This document shows, in pieces, positions 24,008 through 35,433 of a stretch of DNA of 64,000 nt. This DNA is from Gonium pectorale (taxonomy: Eukaryota > Chlorophyta > Chlorophyceae > Chlamydomonadales > Volvocaceae), in contig LSYV01000002.1 in NCBI GenBank assembly GCA_001584585.1, positions 2,427,457 through 2,491,456 of the forward strand. Direction: 5' to 3'. Positions within the stretch are counted from its first letter, which is position 1, and every line of letters begins with the position of its first letter. The notes beneath the pieces are model-generated. The model was not told where the DNA came from, ran no database searches, and saw only the letters and a list, made by a program, of their open reading frames with translations. The position numbers were made by a program, and so were the translations under genes.

Positions 24008-24590
24008 TCAAGAAACCGACGGCCCACGCACCAGAGCGCAACCGCATCCTCCCCCTACCTGCGTCCCCCGAGAAGCCCCGGCGCACCCTCCCCCCAGCCA
24101 TACACCTTTACCCCACCCCACTATCCGCATGCTGTCCATGCCTCCCCCGGCTGTGACCGACGTGTAACCTGGGACCCGAAACCTGAAGCCCGTAACCCCA
24201 ACGGGGCCTTTCGTGCGCACCTCCGCATGGCCGCCCTTGTGGATGGTCTTCGCAAGGCTCACCGCTGCACCGCTCCAAGAGGCCAAAACGTTCGTGCTGC
24301 TTGCCGGCACGCCCCCAGGCGATACGGCAGCGGGCACGGCCCCCTCCTGGCGCTCGCGCGAGGACGAGCCGCGGGCCAGGAGCCGCAGGGCCGAGCCGCC
24401 GCCCACGCGCACGATGCGCAGCGCCGAGGCATTGACGGGCAGAGCCGGGCCAAAGAGGCGCCCATCGAAGATAATAAACTCTTGCTTTGGAACCTGTCGC
24501 GCGAAAAGGGTCGGGCCGAGGGACACGGGTCGGTCTGCGATGCGCGAGTCCAAAGCGTTGCGGCCATTATCCGGATGTGCTAGGCGCCAT
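24008..24590 (-). CDS. Uncharacterised exon of a minus-strand gene
   Basis: The minus-strand frame from about 24590 reads GRNALDSRIADRPVSLGP, FARQVPKQEFIIFDGRLFG, ASALRIVRVGGGSALRL and KTIHKGGHAEVRTKGPVG. Its composition is unlike the shadow frames, and it stays open to a TGA at 24008. A candidate acceptor (CCTAG) lies just upstream of the first residues; the first exon and ATG were not found in the roughly 400 bases before the divergent DJ-1 gene. Minus-strand TGTAA motifs downstream of the stop (near 23.8-23.95 kb) would suit a 3' end here. It may or may not belong to the same gene as 23247-23729. No family recognised. Confidence 0.35.
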
Positions 24591-24998
24591 CCTCACCCGC
24601 TTTGGCCGCAGGCGGCTGAGCAAGGACGGCGGCCTCCCCCTAGCGACCTCGTCCGCTGTGCTCGGCTGGTTGCTGCCAATCATCTTGGCGTCATAGCACC
24701 ATAACCTTTAGGTCGTCCATGAGCTGTCAGCAAGGGCTCATTGGCCTCCTGGCTGATTGTGGGTCCGAAGCGACCTTGCCTACGAACCGGATGACGCGGG
24801 AAACGGCCGACGCAAACTCCCGTACTGCTTCGCCGACACCGCTTAAAGCCACCTCGCAGGGCCAATGCCAGCACCTAGAGATCTCTTCAAGCAACTCCAA
24901 TCCACAGATAGCAAAACCGACCCACGGGACGATTGCATAGCCTGGAAGACCCGATCGAAACTTTCTGTACCTAGATCAACGCAAGCGCGACCGGAGCC

Positions 24999-27406
24999 AT
25001 GCATGAGCACGAGCTCACCAAGATGGCCCTGGCCAAGGGCCAGGTGCTCCTGGTGTGCACCTCCTGCTGCCAAGTCGGCGACCGGAAGGACACGGGCGTA
25101 TGGTGAGCCGTCCCCACACCCGCCCCGCGGTGCTAAGGTGGTGCAAACTGTGCCGCACGTGCCGTGATGCACTCTGCGGGCTTTCGGAGTCACGTGTGAG
25201 TCACATCCGTAGTCACCGGTGTGCTCCCCGCCTCGAGCGGGTCTGGTGCTACCCCGCCCCTAAAGCCATGAGGTCGAAGCAGCGTACCGCACCGCCGCCC
25301 ACTGTCAACTCATCCTCCCGCGCAGGCTGAGCGAGGTTGCGGTCCCCTACTACATTTTCCGAGGCAACAGCTATGACGGTGCGCGCTTGCGCCTTTTGAC
25401 CCTTATTATGCGTGTGGAGTGCGGGAGTGGGGTGTTAAGGTTATGCGGCGGGCGTCTGCGCCCCTCCGTCACCAAACAAACCCAGCTCGCGCTCCGTCCC
25501 CGGACTCCCCGCCCTTCGGCCCTCCGCCGCCCCCGCCCCGCCCGCAGTGACCTTCTGCAGCCTCAGCGGCGGACCCATCCCCGTGGACCAGGCGGGGCTC
25601 TCCGACGCCGAGAAGGCGGCGCACCCCGAGCTGGTGCGCTTCCTGGCCGACGGTGCGCACGTGTCGACGGGGCGGGTTGACACGTTCGGGGCGGGTTGAA
25701 AGGGGCTTCTGGCCAAGCGACGTGTTGGGCTGTGCGGGAGCGGGTGCGGGGTCGGTGAGTGCCGGTGAAGGCACATATCAAGCTTCGACCGACCATTGAA
25801 TTAACAGCTGGAGGCCGCGCGGCGCCAGCCGTGTCATTGTAACCACAATTATTGTGGGCATGGTTAAGGGTTGTCCCAAGCTGCCGGCGCTCCCGTCAGC
25901 GCGGAGATCCATCCTGCACTTCAGACACCCGGTTTAGCTGCATGAATTGTCGCCGGATGCTCACGCCGGCCCAACCCGCCACCCTCTCAAATCATGTTCT
26001 ATCCTACACCTGCCCAACCACACTACCCCACCCCACCCACGTGCCATGCCGGCCCCCGTGCGCCCCCCCCCCCATTGCCTCCCATTCCGTATTACCCCCA
26101 TGCCTCCGCGCCTTCCCGCAGACGCCGCCATGCTCCAGCTGCACCAGTCGGTGCCGCTGCACTCGGTGACCGACCCGGGCGCCTACGACTGCATCTACCT
26201 AGCGGGCGGCCACGGCGCCATGGGCGACATGCCCGACAGCAAGGAGCTGCAGCGCGTGGTGGGCGAGGCGGCCAGGAGGGGTAGGTGGTGTGGCGCGTGT
26301 CAAGGGGGGACTCTGGGCGGCGGCTGGGTGAAAGTTGGCATGCGGGCGGGCGGGCGGGCGTTACAGATAGATACAGATTACAGGCTCCCCAGAGGGGCTG
26401 CAGACCACACGAGCCGATTGGCTCCCGACCCGCCATAACAGAGTGGGTGAAACACCCGTTGTCTTAGCCGTGAGGCCCAGAACACGAAACACAAAGAGCG
26501 TAACGTGACACAGACACCAACTTGGCGCTGTGGGACACGTATGCAAACTTGGCACTTGCAGAAAAGAACCTGAGCGGTTCGTGGGTTTAGTGTGTTACGG
26601 GGAGCGAGCGGCGGGCGTGGGGAATGGAGGGCGGCGCGTAGCTGGTGTGATGGCCTGCGTGACGGCCGAGGTCCCGGATACTGATGCCCGATGGCCATGA
26701 TGCCATGGCCCGCGCGATGTTCGCGCAGGCCGCATCATCGCGTCGGTGTGCCACGGACCCGCGGGTCTGCTGGGCGTCAAGGACGAGGACGGCAAGCCGC
26801 TGGTGGCGGGCAAGACCATCGCGTGCTTCACCAAGGCGGAGGAGGAGAAGACGGGCGCGGCAGGTGCGCGGCGTTGCAGGGACAGACAGGGATGGGGTGA
26901 TGGCTGGGAGGTGATAACGGTGAGAGGAAGGCGGAGTGCATCCCTTCGTGGTATGTTGAAACGGGCCCAGGGCGAGAAAGACACCCAGGGTTCGGTGTGA
27001 GTGCCACACATGTTCCGGGTGGCCAATCTTTTACACGCAAGCATAGGATGGCCTTCATACTTTTACGCATGTCCTATGACCCGTGTTGCACCGTTGCACG
27101 GACACAGGGCGTGGAGTCTGTCGCGCCCTTTCCGCAACACCCCAACCCAACACCCGTGCCTGCACTTTGATGACAGGCACCATGCCATTCCAGCTGGAGG
27201 ACCGGCTCAGGGAGCTGGGTGCGAACGTCCGCGGCGAGGACGTCAACATGGAGAATGCCGTGCGGGATGGCTTCCTCGTTACGGGGCAAAACCACAACAG
27301 CAGTGCACGGGTGGCTTCGCTCGTGATTGAGGCGCTCAGTGTACACCCCTCTGGCCCGGGAGCTCCGATCGTCGGCCACGCGGCGGGTGCCGTCGCAGAG
27401 GCATAG
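24999..27406 (+). CDS. DJ-1/PfpI family protein (type 1 glutamine amidotransferase-like), six exons
   Basis: Exons 24999-25102, 25326-25378, 25548-25652, 26122-26280, 26729-26863 and 27177-27406; all phases close, giving 261 aa. The start ATG gives MHEHELTKMALAKGQVLLVC; a second in-frame Met is eight codons later. The family fold is visible in order: VLLVCTSC at the first strand, DCIYLAGGHGAMGDMPDS, then the nucleophile elbow ASVCHGPAGLLGV (catalytic Cys in VCHG), FTKAEEEKTGA, PFQLEDRLRELGA and DGFLVTGQNHNSSA near the end. This pattern is closest to the Hsp31/PfpI-type subgroup of about 230-260 aa, whose members act as glyoxalase III, deglycase-like or stress chaperone proteins. The precise activity cannot be told from sequence. 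No targeting peptide is obvious, so cytosolic is the default guess. Confidence 0.9.
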
Positions 27407-27639
27407 ACCGGGAGGCGTAAGCAATCGCATGTGGAGTCACCGTGTGCATGATACTATAAGGTACACGTGTGCAAAGGCTTCATTGCGCACTTGAATGGAA
27501 GGGCGAATGGTGCAAGCGAGACTGGCCTCAAACCAGCAAGGCCAGACCCAATTACGCAGTTCAGAAGGTGCTAGACGCGCACGTTGGGTATGATTGACAG
27601 TTGAATGTGGGCGCTGCCCGAGGTCCCACCGGATTTTGT

Positions 27640-27644
27640 TGTAA
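27640..27644 (+). terminator. Candidate TGTAA poly(A) signal for the DJ-1/PfpI gene
   Basis: TGTAA lies 234 bases after the stop codon at 27404-27406, a typical 3' UTR length for this group. Confidence 0.5.
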
Positions 27645-27865
27645 GGCGTTGGGCATGCCGCACATCTCGATGGCATCACGCTCATAGGCCTACTCGCGCC
27701 TGTCCTTGCGCGTATCCATATCCATTCCGTTTCCAGCGCAATGTTCTGTCTCTGACACGAAAGAGACGGCAGTATCCCTGCCGCTTGCTAGCCAGCTCCT
27801 GCCGACGGGTTTGCACCAGTCAGTGGAAAGCGTGCAGTAATTGCCTGCAGTGCGTCGAGGCTAGC

Positions 27866-28300
27866 TCACCAGACGCGCGGTGAGTGGAGCCACCATGCCA
27901 TAGGCTTATTGAGCGCAGCCGGAGGGAGAGCGCAATTGCAGCTTCGTGCTCTCTGCTTCCTCTTGAGGAGCTTTGGGTGCACTGGGTGGCAACGTGGGCT
28001 TGCTGCCGATTCTCACGAAATGTCTCGACGCCCCACGCGCGCTGGGTAGTCCGTCGTGCTCTACACGTCCACGATGTGTTGCAAGGCGCGTCCTGACACT
28101 CTGTTAGCTGCTTGAAGGGGATTTGCTGCCCTTCGTGCCAATGCAGGCTCGCTTGCTCGCGAGGAGAGCCACGTAGCAATGGAACGCGGAGCGTCAGCTT
28201 CCGGCCGAAAGGCCGTCGTCAACAATGCTACTGGCTCAATTATCCATCGGCTGCACCCCGCACCCCTGTCGACTCGCCACGGCATGAAGGCTGGGCCATC
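27866..28300 (+). repeat. Dispersed repeat, copy A (left part)
   Basis: Shares ordered blocks with the copy at 38327-38990, including CACCAGACGC at its left end, GAAAGGCCGTCGTCAACA, and ATCCATCGGCTGCACCC close to its right end. By eye the two are alignable with many substitutions and small gaps. It lies directly upstream of the EXECUTER-like coding region. No open frame common to both copies was seen, so it looks non-autonomous. Confidence 0.65.
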
Positions 28301-28490
28301 GCGGAGGTGCCACCCCTGCTGCGCGCTGTCTGAGGGCGGCTCGCAGGTGCGGTCCGCCGCCTTGGGCAGGCTTCGCACTGCCACACGCCCTTCCCTGGCA
28401 GCCGCTGGCCTTGCCCTCGCCCTCGACCATGCTAAATGAAACCCCCACCACCTAGGTGCGCGTGACCCCCGCCGGCGCCCCCCTCTCTCA

Positions 28491-31400
28491 ATGTGTACAC
28501 AGGGCATGTCTGCGGCCTTGAACCCAACGCTGCTTGGCGATGCGAAGGCGCAGATTGACTTCGGCAAGGACCCCCACGCTTGTGCCGGCCCCGGGTCGGT
28601 CAAGGGCGATCGCGAGCGCGTGGAGCCGGGCAGCGTGGTGGGCAGCAGCGGGCAGCCGTCCAGCAGCTGGGACGAGTGGCTGCGTCACTTTGACGCCATG
28701 GATGAGCTGGCGGAGGACGCGGCTCACTACCAGGCAAGCAGCTTGAGGCATGTGGCGGGTGTGGAATCTGGCAACGGGTGCTCCTGTGGCATTTCGACCA
28801 ATGGCACCGCTGGTTCTCACAGGGCGGTATCGGGGCCGGAGACCAGGCGTGCCTGTAGCTAAGGGTGGCGTGATTGCCGGGAGGGACGGCCCTCGCTGGC
28901 TTAGTCGAGTTAAATTGTGACGGCGAATGCTTGTTGGCCTGTTGCCGCACAGGTCGAGCTGGACACAGCCGTGAAGCAGGAGCGGTACGGCGATGCTGCT
29001 CGTCACAAGAAGCGGCTGCAGGAGATCCAGGCCGCGGACACCGTGGCCGCGGTGCAGCGCGAGCTGCAGGTGCGCAGCTGCCCGGACCGTCCCCTGCATT
29101 CCACCCCGTACTGCGGACGTAATGAGCGCAGCTCCTCCCGCATTGCCCGTGCATGCCGCGTCGTACCGGTATCGGCAACGCAGCGCGGCACTTGCTGAGC
29201 ACCCACCGCCGCCCACCGATGGCCCGGGCGTGCACAACGCGAAGGGGTCCCCCCCCCCGCGCTCCCACTCTCCGCTCTCTGCACACACACAACCCGCATT
29301 TGATTGCGCCGACACGCCAAACCCACAGGCCAACCTGGCGGCTGAGCAGTATGGCGCCGCTGCTGACCTGCGCGACCGTGGCCTGGTGGGGCTGTCGGGC
29401 TGGTGGGCGGGCAAGGACGGCCCGGACGACTTCCAGGGCCACCTGCTGCACGTCAAGGCCGAGTTTGGCCGCTGGACCGGCCGCATCTACATGGCCCGGG
29501 ACATCGCCTCGCTCAACGGCTGGCGGGAGAACAAGCTGATGCAGCTGCTGGACAGGGTGTCGGACCGGAACGATAGGAGCGGCGGGGGGCTGCGCGGGGC
29601 TGTGGAGGCCGCGGGAGGGCTGGGCGGCGGCACGGTGGGTACGCCCATGCTGGAGGTGTTTGTGCGCCAGCAGGACGCGGGGCCGGCGCGCGCTGGCAGC
29701 AGCGGAAGCAGTGGCGGCAGCGGCGGCGGAGAGCAGCAGCAGCAGCTGGTGCCGGGCTTGCTGGTGCACCAGGCGGTGGCGCTGCGGCCGCCGGCGGCCA
29801 AGGCGGCAGCGGCGGTGGCGGGCCGGGAGGTGAAGCAGCAGGGGGGCGGCGCGGCGGCGGCCGGCGGCGGCAGCGGGCGGGTGAAGCTGAACCCCGCGAC
29901 CGTGGTGCGGCTGAGCATCCACGTGGCGGCGGACGGCAGCGCGCGCATCAGCGTGCTGCCGCCCAAGCCCGTCAAGTCGGAGTTCAACAGCTGGGAGGAG
30001 GAGGAGATGAGGGCCACCATGGCGGCGCTGGCGGTGCGTTTTGTGTGGCATTTGCGGCGGCCCGTGGGCTGGGACGTTGTGTGGTATGGTGTGGAGAGGG
30101 AGAGGGGGAGTCAAGAGCGGCGCGGGCTGACAGGCGCGGGTGGGTTGGTGTTCGCGTTGAGCGGTGTCCAAGGCCAGCGCCTCTCGCCCGCGTGAAGGGA
30201 ACACCACGCAACAGTGAACCGTTGTCCTCCTCGTCCTGGCACGGAGCCTGTGCGTGCGTCTAGATCCTCTGCATTATCGCGTTTTTGGCTCTTCAGCAAC
30301 CGACGTCGCAGCAATCTCTACAGTGTGCGTCGGGCTGTTGCCCCGCTGTGCCTCCGTCTCCGGCCTGCCCCACAATGCGATACTGCACCGCGCGTTCTGA
30401 CACGTTTCCCGTCTTTGCTACCCGCCCTTTCCTCGCCCTCCTTCCCCAGGGCGATAGCCTGCCGCCCGCGCCCGCGTCGCGGCGGTCCCCCGCCGCCTCC
30501 GCCGCCAAGAGCGGCTCCGCCGGCGGCGCCGCTTCGGACGACGGCTTCCAGCGCCCCGACGATGACGACGATGACGAGGACTTCCTCACGGAGCTCACGC
30601 GAGTGCCCGCCCAGGTGGCTCTGCACGGCCGCGACCGGTTCACATTTTCGGTGGTGGAGGACGCCTCGGCCGTCGCCGGCTCGGCCGAGGCCGGCTCCGA
30701 CATCGGCGCTGGGCCCGCCGGCGCCTTGGAAGACCTGGACGCCTACGCCAGCGGCAGCGGCGTGGACCTGTCACGATGGGCCGTGCCGATCGATGACGAC
30801 GACGAGGAGCGCAACGGGGAGGGAGTTGAGACCGTGGTGAATCGGAGCGAGGCGCCGACGGCGTCGCAGGGGCGGACGGGCGCGGACGCGACAGAGGCGA
30901 AGGTGGTGGAGGTGCTGGTGGACCTGCCGGCGTCTGATGAGCCGTCGAGCCGCCGGTCAATGCTCGACGCTGCCGACGAGGCCGCTGAGCTGGCGGCGGC
31001 CAAGGCGGCGCTGGCGGGGGGATCGGACGAGGAGAGCGACGACGAGGAGGGGACTGTCAGCGTGTCGATGGACATGCTGTCGGTTGGGTACGGCACGGTT
31101 GACGCCGTGGCGACGTCGGTGTCGGACGGCGTGGAGCAGAGCATCACGATCGAGATTCCGGTCAGCCGCCTCATGGTGCAGCAGCAGCAGCAGAGGGACG
31201 CGGACGCGGCGCGGCGCGGCTCGGGCGCGGCGGCCGGGACTTCCTCGGGTGCGCGCGGCGCCCGTCGTGTGCGGGATACCTTCGACCGGCTGGCGGAGCG
31301 GGTGGCGCAGCTGCAGGTGAGGCGCGGGGCGGATGTGGGCTCGCTGTGCATGGCGTCAACCATTCGGATGCTTAGGACTGCCCCGCATTGAGGGTGGCGA

Positions 31401-32696
31401 CGCACGGCAGTGCTGTGTTCGCTGGGTTCTGGTTCATGGGTGCGACTTGAGAAGCTGGGGCCCTGAGGGAGGACTGGAGGTGGGAGGCTGCTCAATGTGG
31501 GGCCGGGGAGCGGCGGCATCGCGGCGCCAACCGCCTCCTATGCTCCCGTTTCCGTTTCCTGGCGAGCCTGGAAGCCGGTGGGTAGCCCGGAGCTCGTGGG
31601 TGGCGGGCGGCCATACTCGCGTCCTCTCTCGAGCTGCTCTGTCCCCCCTCCCCCCTCCCCAGGCCGCGCGCGCTGGCCGGCCTGTCCCGCCGGAGAACCT
31701 GGCGACCGCGCTCCGCACGCTGGCGCAGCGCCTGGTCGACGGCGAGCTCGCCGCGGACGGCTCCTCCTCCGCCACCGCAACCGTGCCCTCGGCCGCCGCC
31801 GCCGCCCGCGCCCAGAAGGTGGCACCCTACAGCGCCACCCCCTCCTCCTCCCGCACCTCCTCCTCAGTCTCTAGGTCGTCGTCGTCGGCTTCGGCGCCGG
31901 GCGCCAGCGGCGCCACGCGCATCTCCTACTCCCGCATCCCCACCGACCTGCCCCGCACCGACCCCTTCTGCGGCCTGTACCTGGGCGCCTTCGGCCCGCA
32001 CGGCCCCGAGCTCATTCAGCTCAACCGCGGGATGCAGGACGGCGAGGAAGTGGTGTGCGCCACCAAGGTGACGGGCGACCCCAACGTGCCGGCGGGCGAG
32101 GTGTCGTTCCGCGCCAAGGTTGGCCGCCGGCACCGGCTGGACTCGCGGGACGTGTATCCCGAGGAGCTGGGCATCATGGCGCGTTACAAGGGAGAGGGTC
32201 GCGTGGCCATGGCGGGGTATAAGAGGTGAGGGCGGCGGGGTGGGCATGGGGCGCGAGAGGGGGCGGGGAGGAGCGGGGAGGCGCGGGGGTGGCAGGGCGG
32301 TGGAAGGGGTTGACGATCCGGGCTGTGGCGTGGTTGGGGGATGCATAGGCTGGGCAGCGCGTGTCATATCTTTTGCGGGTTGCCTACCGATGTTTGCTCT
32401 TTGCTGGGAGCGCCCGCCCGGGCGGCACGGCGCAGCAGCGTGCGGTGCCGCCCCCCCCCAAGCCCGTAGTGCTCACAGCCGTGTGCGATGTGAGCAGCAA
32501 TTCATGTATGCTTGCCCTCGACCCCGACGTCGACCCCCGCAGCCCGCGCTGGGTGGACGGCGAGCTGCTGGTGTTCAAGGTGGGCGCCTCGCCCGTTACC
32601 AGCGGGGCGGAGCTGGGCTTTGTATGGAGCGTGCCCGGCGAGAAGCGCTTTCTCATCCTGCTGAACAAGCTGGATCTCAAGGAGTGCGAGAAGTGA
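28491..32696 (+). CDS. EX: EXECUTER (EX1/EX2)-like chloroplast singlet-oxygen signalling protein, six exons
   Basis: Exons 28491-28733, 28953-29069, 29329-30033, 30450-31316, 31663-32225 and 32543-32696; phases close, giving 882 aa. The order of conserved pieces matches plant EXECUTER proteins: SSSWDEWLRHFDAMDELAED, a UvrB/C-like motif (AVKQERYGDAARHKKRLQEI), GLSGWWAGKDGPDDFQGH, GTPMLEVFVRQ, and the C-terminal domain with DPFCGLYLGAFGPHGPELIQ, TGDPNVPAGEVSFRAKVG, YPEELGIMARYKGEGRVAM and WVDGELLVF. An acidic, Ala/Ser-rich middle carries DDDDDDEDF. Plant EX1/EX2 sit in the thylakoid grana margin and relay singlet-oxygen signals to the nucleus. Intron 1 seems to be GC-AG (CAG/GCAAGC). The start is uncertain: a transit peptide is expected, and an upstream exon (ATG 28283 or 28179 to 28345, spliced to GGC at 28503, phase 0) is possible. 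Confidence 0.88.
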
Positions 32697-33344
32697 GGTT
32701 GTGGTTGCGGCAGCAAGAGCGTGGGTTGCGGCAGCTGCTGGGGACCGCTGCCACATCACGAGCGGTAGGGAGGTTTGTTGTGGGGCAGAGGTTTGGTTGG
32801 TACACCTATGGCGGCGTTCCTGCGAACGCACTGGAAGGGCCCTATAGGGCGCAATTCCGATTCAGCGCGGTTGGGGTCCTGCAGCCTTTTGGCTGGTGCT
32901 GCTGGCCACGCAGGCCCGCGGCCGGCGTGACAGCGGTGATGGATGGGCGTGTGAGTCTTGTGCCTCCAAAGCCTTTTGCAAGTTTTGCTCAGCACCTTCG
33001 GTGCTGCGATGGCGTCGGGGCGCTGGTATCCTATTGCTGTTGCCGCCCTCCATGCCAGGGCAAGGCAGCCCCAGGGCGCCCACAGTCACCAGGGTAGCCG
33101 TAGAGGCTCCTGTCCCTTTCCCGTCACCTGCACCCTGTGTTCTGATGGAGAGGGGCTGCCTGGGAGGATGCACGCTTACTGGTGCCGCAGGTGTTGCAGC
33201 GTGTCGTCTTGCCCGCCTGGCGTGCTAGGTGCAGGCAACTTTGGGGCACCCTGGTTGGCCGGGGTTGGGTGGGTGGGGGCGTCCCGCGAAGGCGCGTCTA
33301 GATCAGCTCATTGTTGGTTTGTTTTTAGGAAGGTATGTTAGTCA

Positions 33345-33372
33345 TGGTGCTGGTGGTGGTGGTGGTGGTGGG
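33345..33372. repeat. (GGT)n simple repeat
   Basis: About eight near-perfect GGT units in the presumed 3' UTR of the EXECUTER-like gene. Confidence 0.85.
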
Positions 33373-33727
33373 GTGTGCTGGCCCGGCCCGAAGTGTGCTG
33401 TACTGTTTGTGGCTGTGCCGCGGCGGTTTTGTCACGCCCCGTGGCGGTGCGGGTCCCGCGTGGTCGGCGCCACTCGCATATTCTTTTCCTCGCATTGCGG
33501 AGGCCGTGAGCCGCGGAAGCCCTCTGGCCCGGAACAATCCACAGGGCCACACTTTGTTTTTGACGTAGACAAGGTTTGGATTTTGTCCTATCAAACCGCA
33601 GGGCGGGGCCCTGTTTTGCGGGTGCCTTTGGGGGGAGTTCCCCTGCATGTTTTTGGTCTGCGCTATCTTGTGCGGGTGCGCACTGCCCTTCTTCCCGGTG
33701 CCTCTTCGAGGGCCGTTTTGCCTAAGT

Positions 33728-33930
33728 TGAGCCAGCTGCTTGCTTGTCTCCTGCGCCCTGTACCTCCTGTCTGTTCGACGGATGGCTGCCGGAGTCAATA
33801 TGAGCGATAGCTATCTTGTATATGTGTACCGTTCACTGGTAGGCGCCGTACTGCATTGCCTTGTCGTTGGCCCGTAATGCCCTCGAATTAGGAGGGCAAA
33901 GCAATGGAAATAAATATGTAAACCGCAGAT
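33728..33930 (+). repeat. Dispersed repeat, copy C (right part)
   Basis: Shares with 38783-38990 the blocks GAGCCAGCTGC and TCTCCTGCGCCCTGTACCTC, then GGATGGCTG, a second cytosine-rich stretch and the closing AGGAGGG...AGCAATGG-like sequence ending near CCGCAGAT. It matches the right portion of copy B only. It contains the TGTAA that may end the EXECUTER transcript. Confidence 0.55.
33917..33921 (+). terminator. Candidate TGTAA poly(A) signal for the EXECUTER-like gene
   Basis: First TGTAA seen downstream of the stop at 32694-32696. It lies about 1.2 kb away inside repeat copy C. The equivalent position in copy B reads TGTAG, so this copy has the signal and the other lacks it. Confidence 0.4.
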
Positions 33931-35433
33931 ACCGGCCCTACCTCACCCGCTGTTTCAAGCCTGGTTGAGCCCGCACTGCGGTCTCCAACGAGTGTGTCCC
34001 CCGCCTCTGCAGCTCAGCCCGGCGGCTGTGGCGCATTGGCCACCACAACGGCGTCAGCGCCGGCGTCTGGAAGAGGGCAGCCCAGCAGGGGCCCACTGCC
34101 AAGACTTGGATGGAAGGCGCACACGCCTGGGTGCCCGACGGAGAGAACCGATGAAGGCAGCAGGAGTCAAACACCGGACAGAAGCTGGTCTTGCTTGCCG
34201 ATGCAGGTCAGGCCATGTCGCACACATGGCCCGTTCGGCAAGGGACAGGGTCCCTCGTTCCTGTCAATGCCGGCGACCCACAGGGCGGCGTTCAGCGTCA
34301 ATGAAACTTGTGTACGACACTGTGGTACAAATCGACGCCTCCGGAAGGTTGGCGCCCTCCGTGCAGCTACGGTACTAGGAGCTCCGGGTGCGGCCGCCGA
34401 CGGTCAACAAGACAGAACCCAAAGATGGAACTTGCATGCTTACCGGCTGCGGTGTTGGCCAGGACGCGTACGCAATAAGACACACACTCATCAAGGCGCC
34501 TGGCGGAAAGCGCTCGTGTCCGCACGTGAAACTCGCCTGAGTTGCTTGTCTCCTGGGCGATCTTGGTAACATCATGGCAGCGCGCTCTCCACCGTCCGAA
34601 AGTCGGCACGCACGGACCCGTGCCGCACTCCAGACCTGGCCAAATGGCCACACGCGTACTGCATTGCCCGACTGTGCAAGGTCACGTTGAACGAGTGTCG
34701 CGTGTAAGGCGTCGGTTACTATATGGCACATGATGGTCGTGGTACGACTGGGAGGGCCCCATCCTGCGCACGGCAGCAGCTTCCTGTGCATACAGCTGCC
34801 ACACGGCTGTCCTGCGTTGCCTCGGACATCCGAAGTAAGCAGCCGTCAGATGCTTTGCAAGGTTTGGACGTTTGGGGCGGGATACGGCGGCGCCGACCCG
34901 TGGGCCAACATCCAACTGCCCGGGACAGCGGCCCTTTTTAACCATCATCAACCAGCCGGTGGTCAACTAGCGTGGCGACTGTGTTGGGCACACGCGTACG
35001 CCCTTCATCGTTTAATCCAGCCGGCAACATAAAATCCACGCAATGTTAAACATCCTTGCACAGACATCTCCGTGTTCTACGTACCGTACATACCATCACG
35101 CCTGTATGGGCCGAGCGTGTGAACAGTCACAGCATTACTGGCGGTTACCGTATTGGTAGGAAGGGGCAAGGGGCAAGGGGCCTCACACCACTGCCCCAAC
35201 CCACGGACCCGTTGCGGCCAGGCCGCAAAAGTGCACGTTGCCTTTTCGTTGGGCGCATTCGCTGACTCGCGCGTCGACATCTAACCGCGGCCTGAGCTCT
35301 CCTCGCAGAATGCCAGTCGACGAAAACGAGAAAATCTCTAAATCTGCAGAGAAATCCGCCAGCGGCCGCGTAACTCAAGCCCCCATATCGGTCGAAATCG
35401 GAACGACTTGGCAACCTCGCACCGCTCCGATCC

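Larger units (their letters stand above)
32697..35433. other. Long gene-free stretch: EXECUTER 3' UTR, repeat piece and intergenic DNA
   Basis: A long 3' UTR probably reaches the TGTAA at 33917. A (GGT)n tract lies at 33345-33372, and repeat copy C at 33728-33930. From 34 to 35.4 kb I see only short unrelated open frames on both strands, no RNA gene and no recognisable element. The right end is the 3' flank of the minus-strand LRR-like gene. Confidence 0.5.

Noticed and set aside
28600..30207. Minus-strand frame of 535 codons over the EXECUTER-like gene
   Set aside because: Shadow of the GC-rich plus-strand exons, which match EXECUTER.
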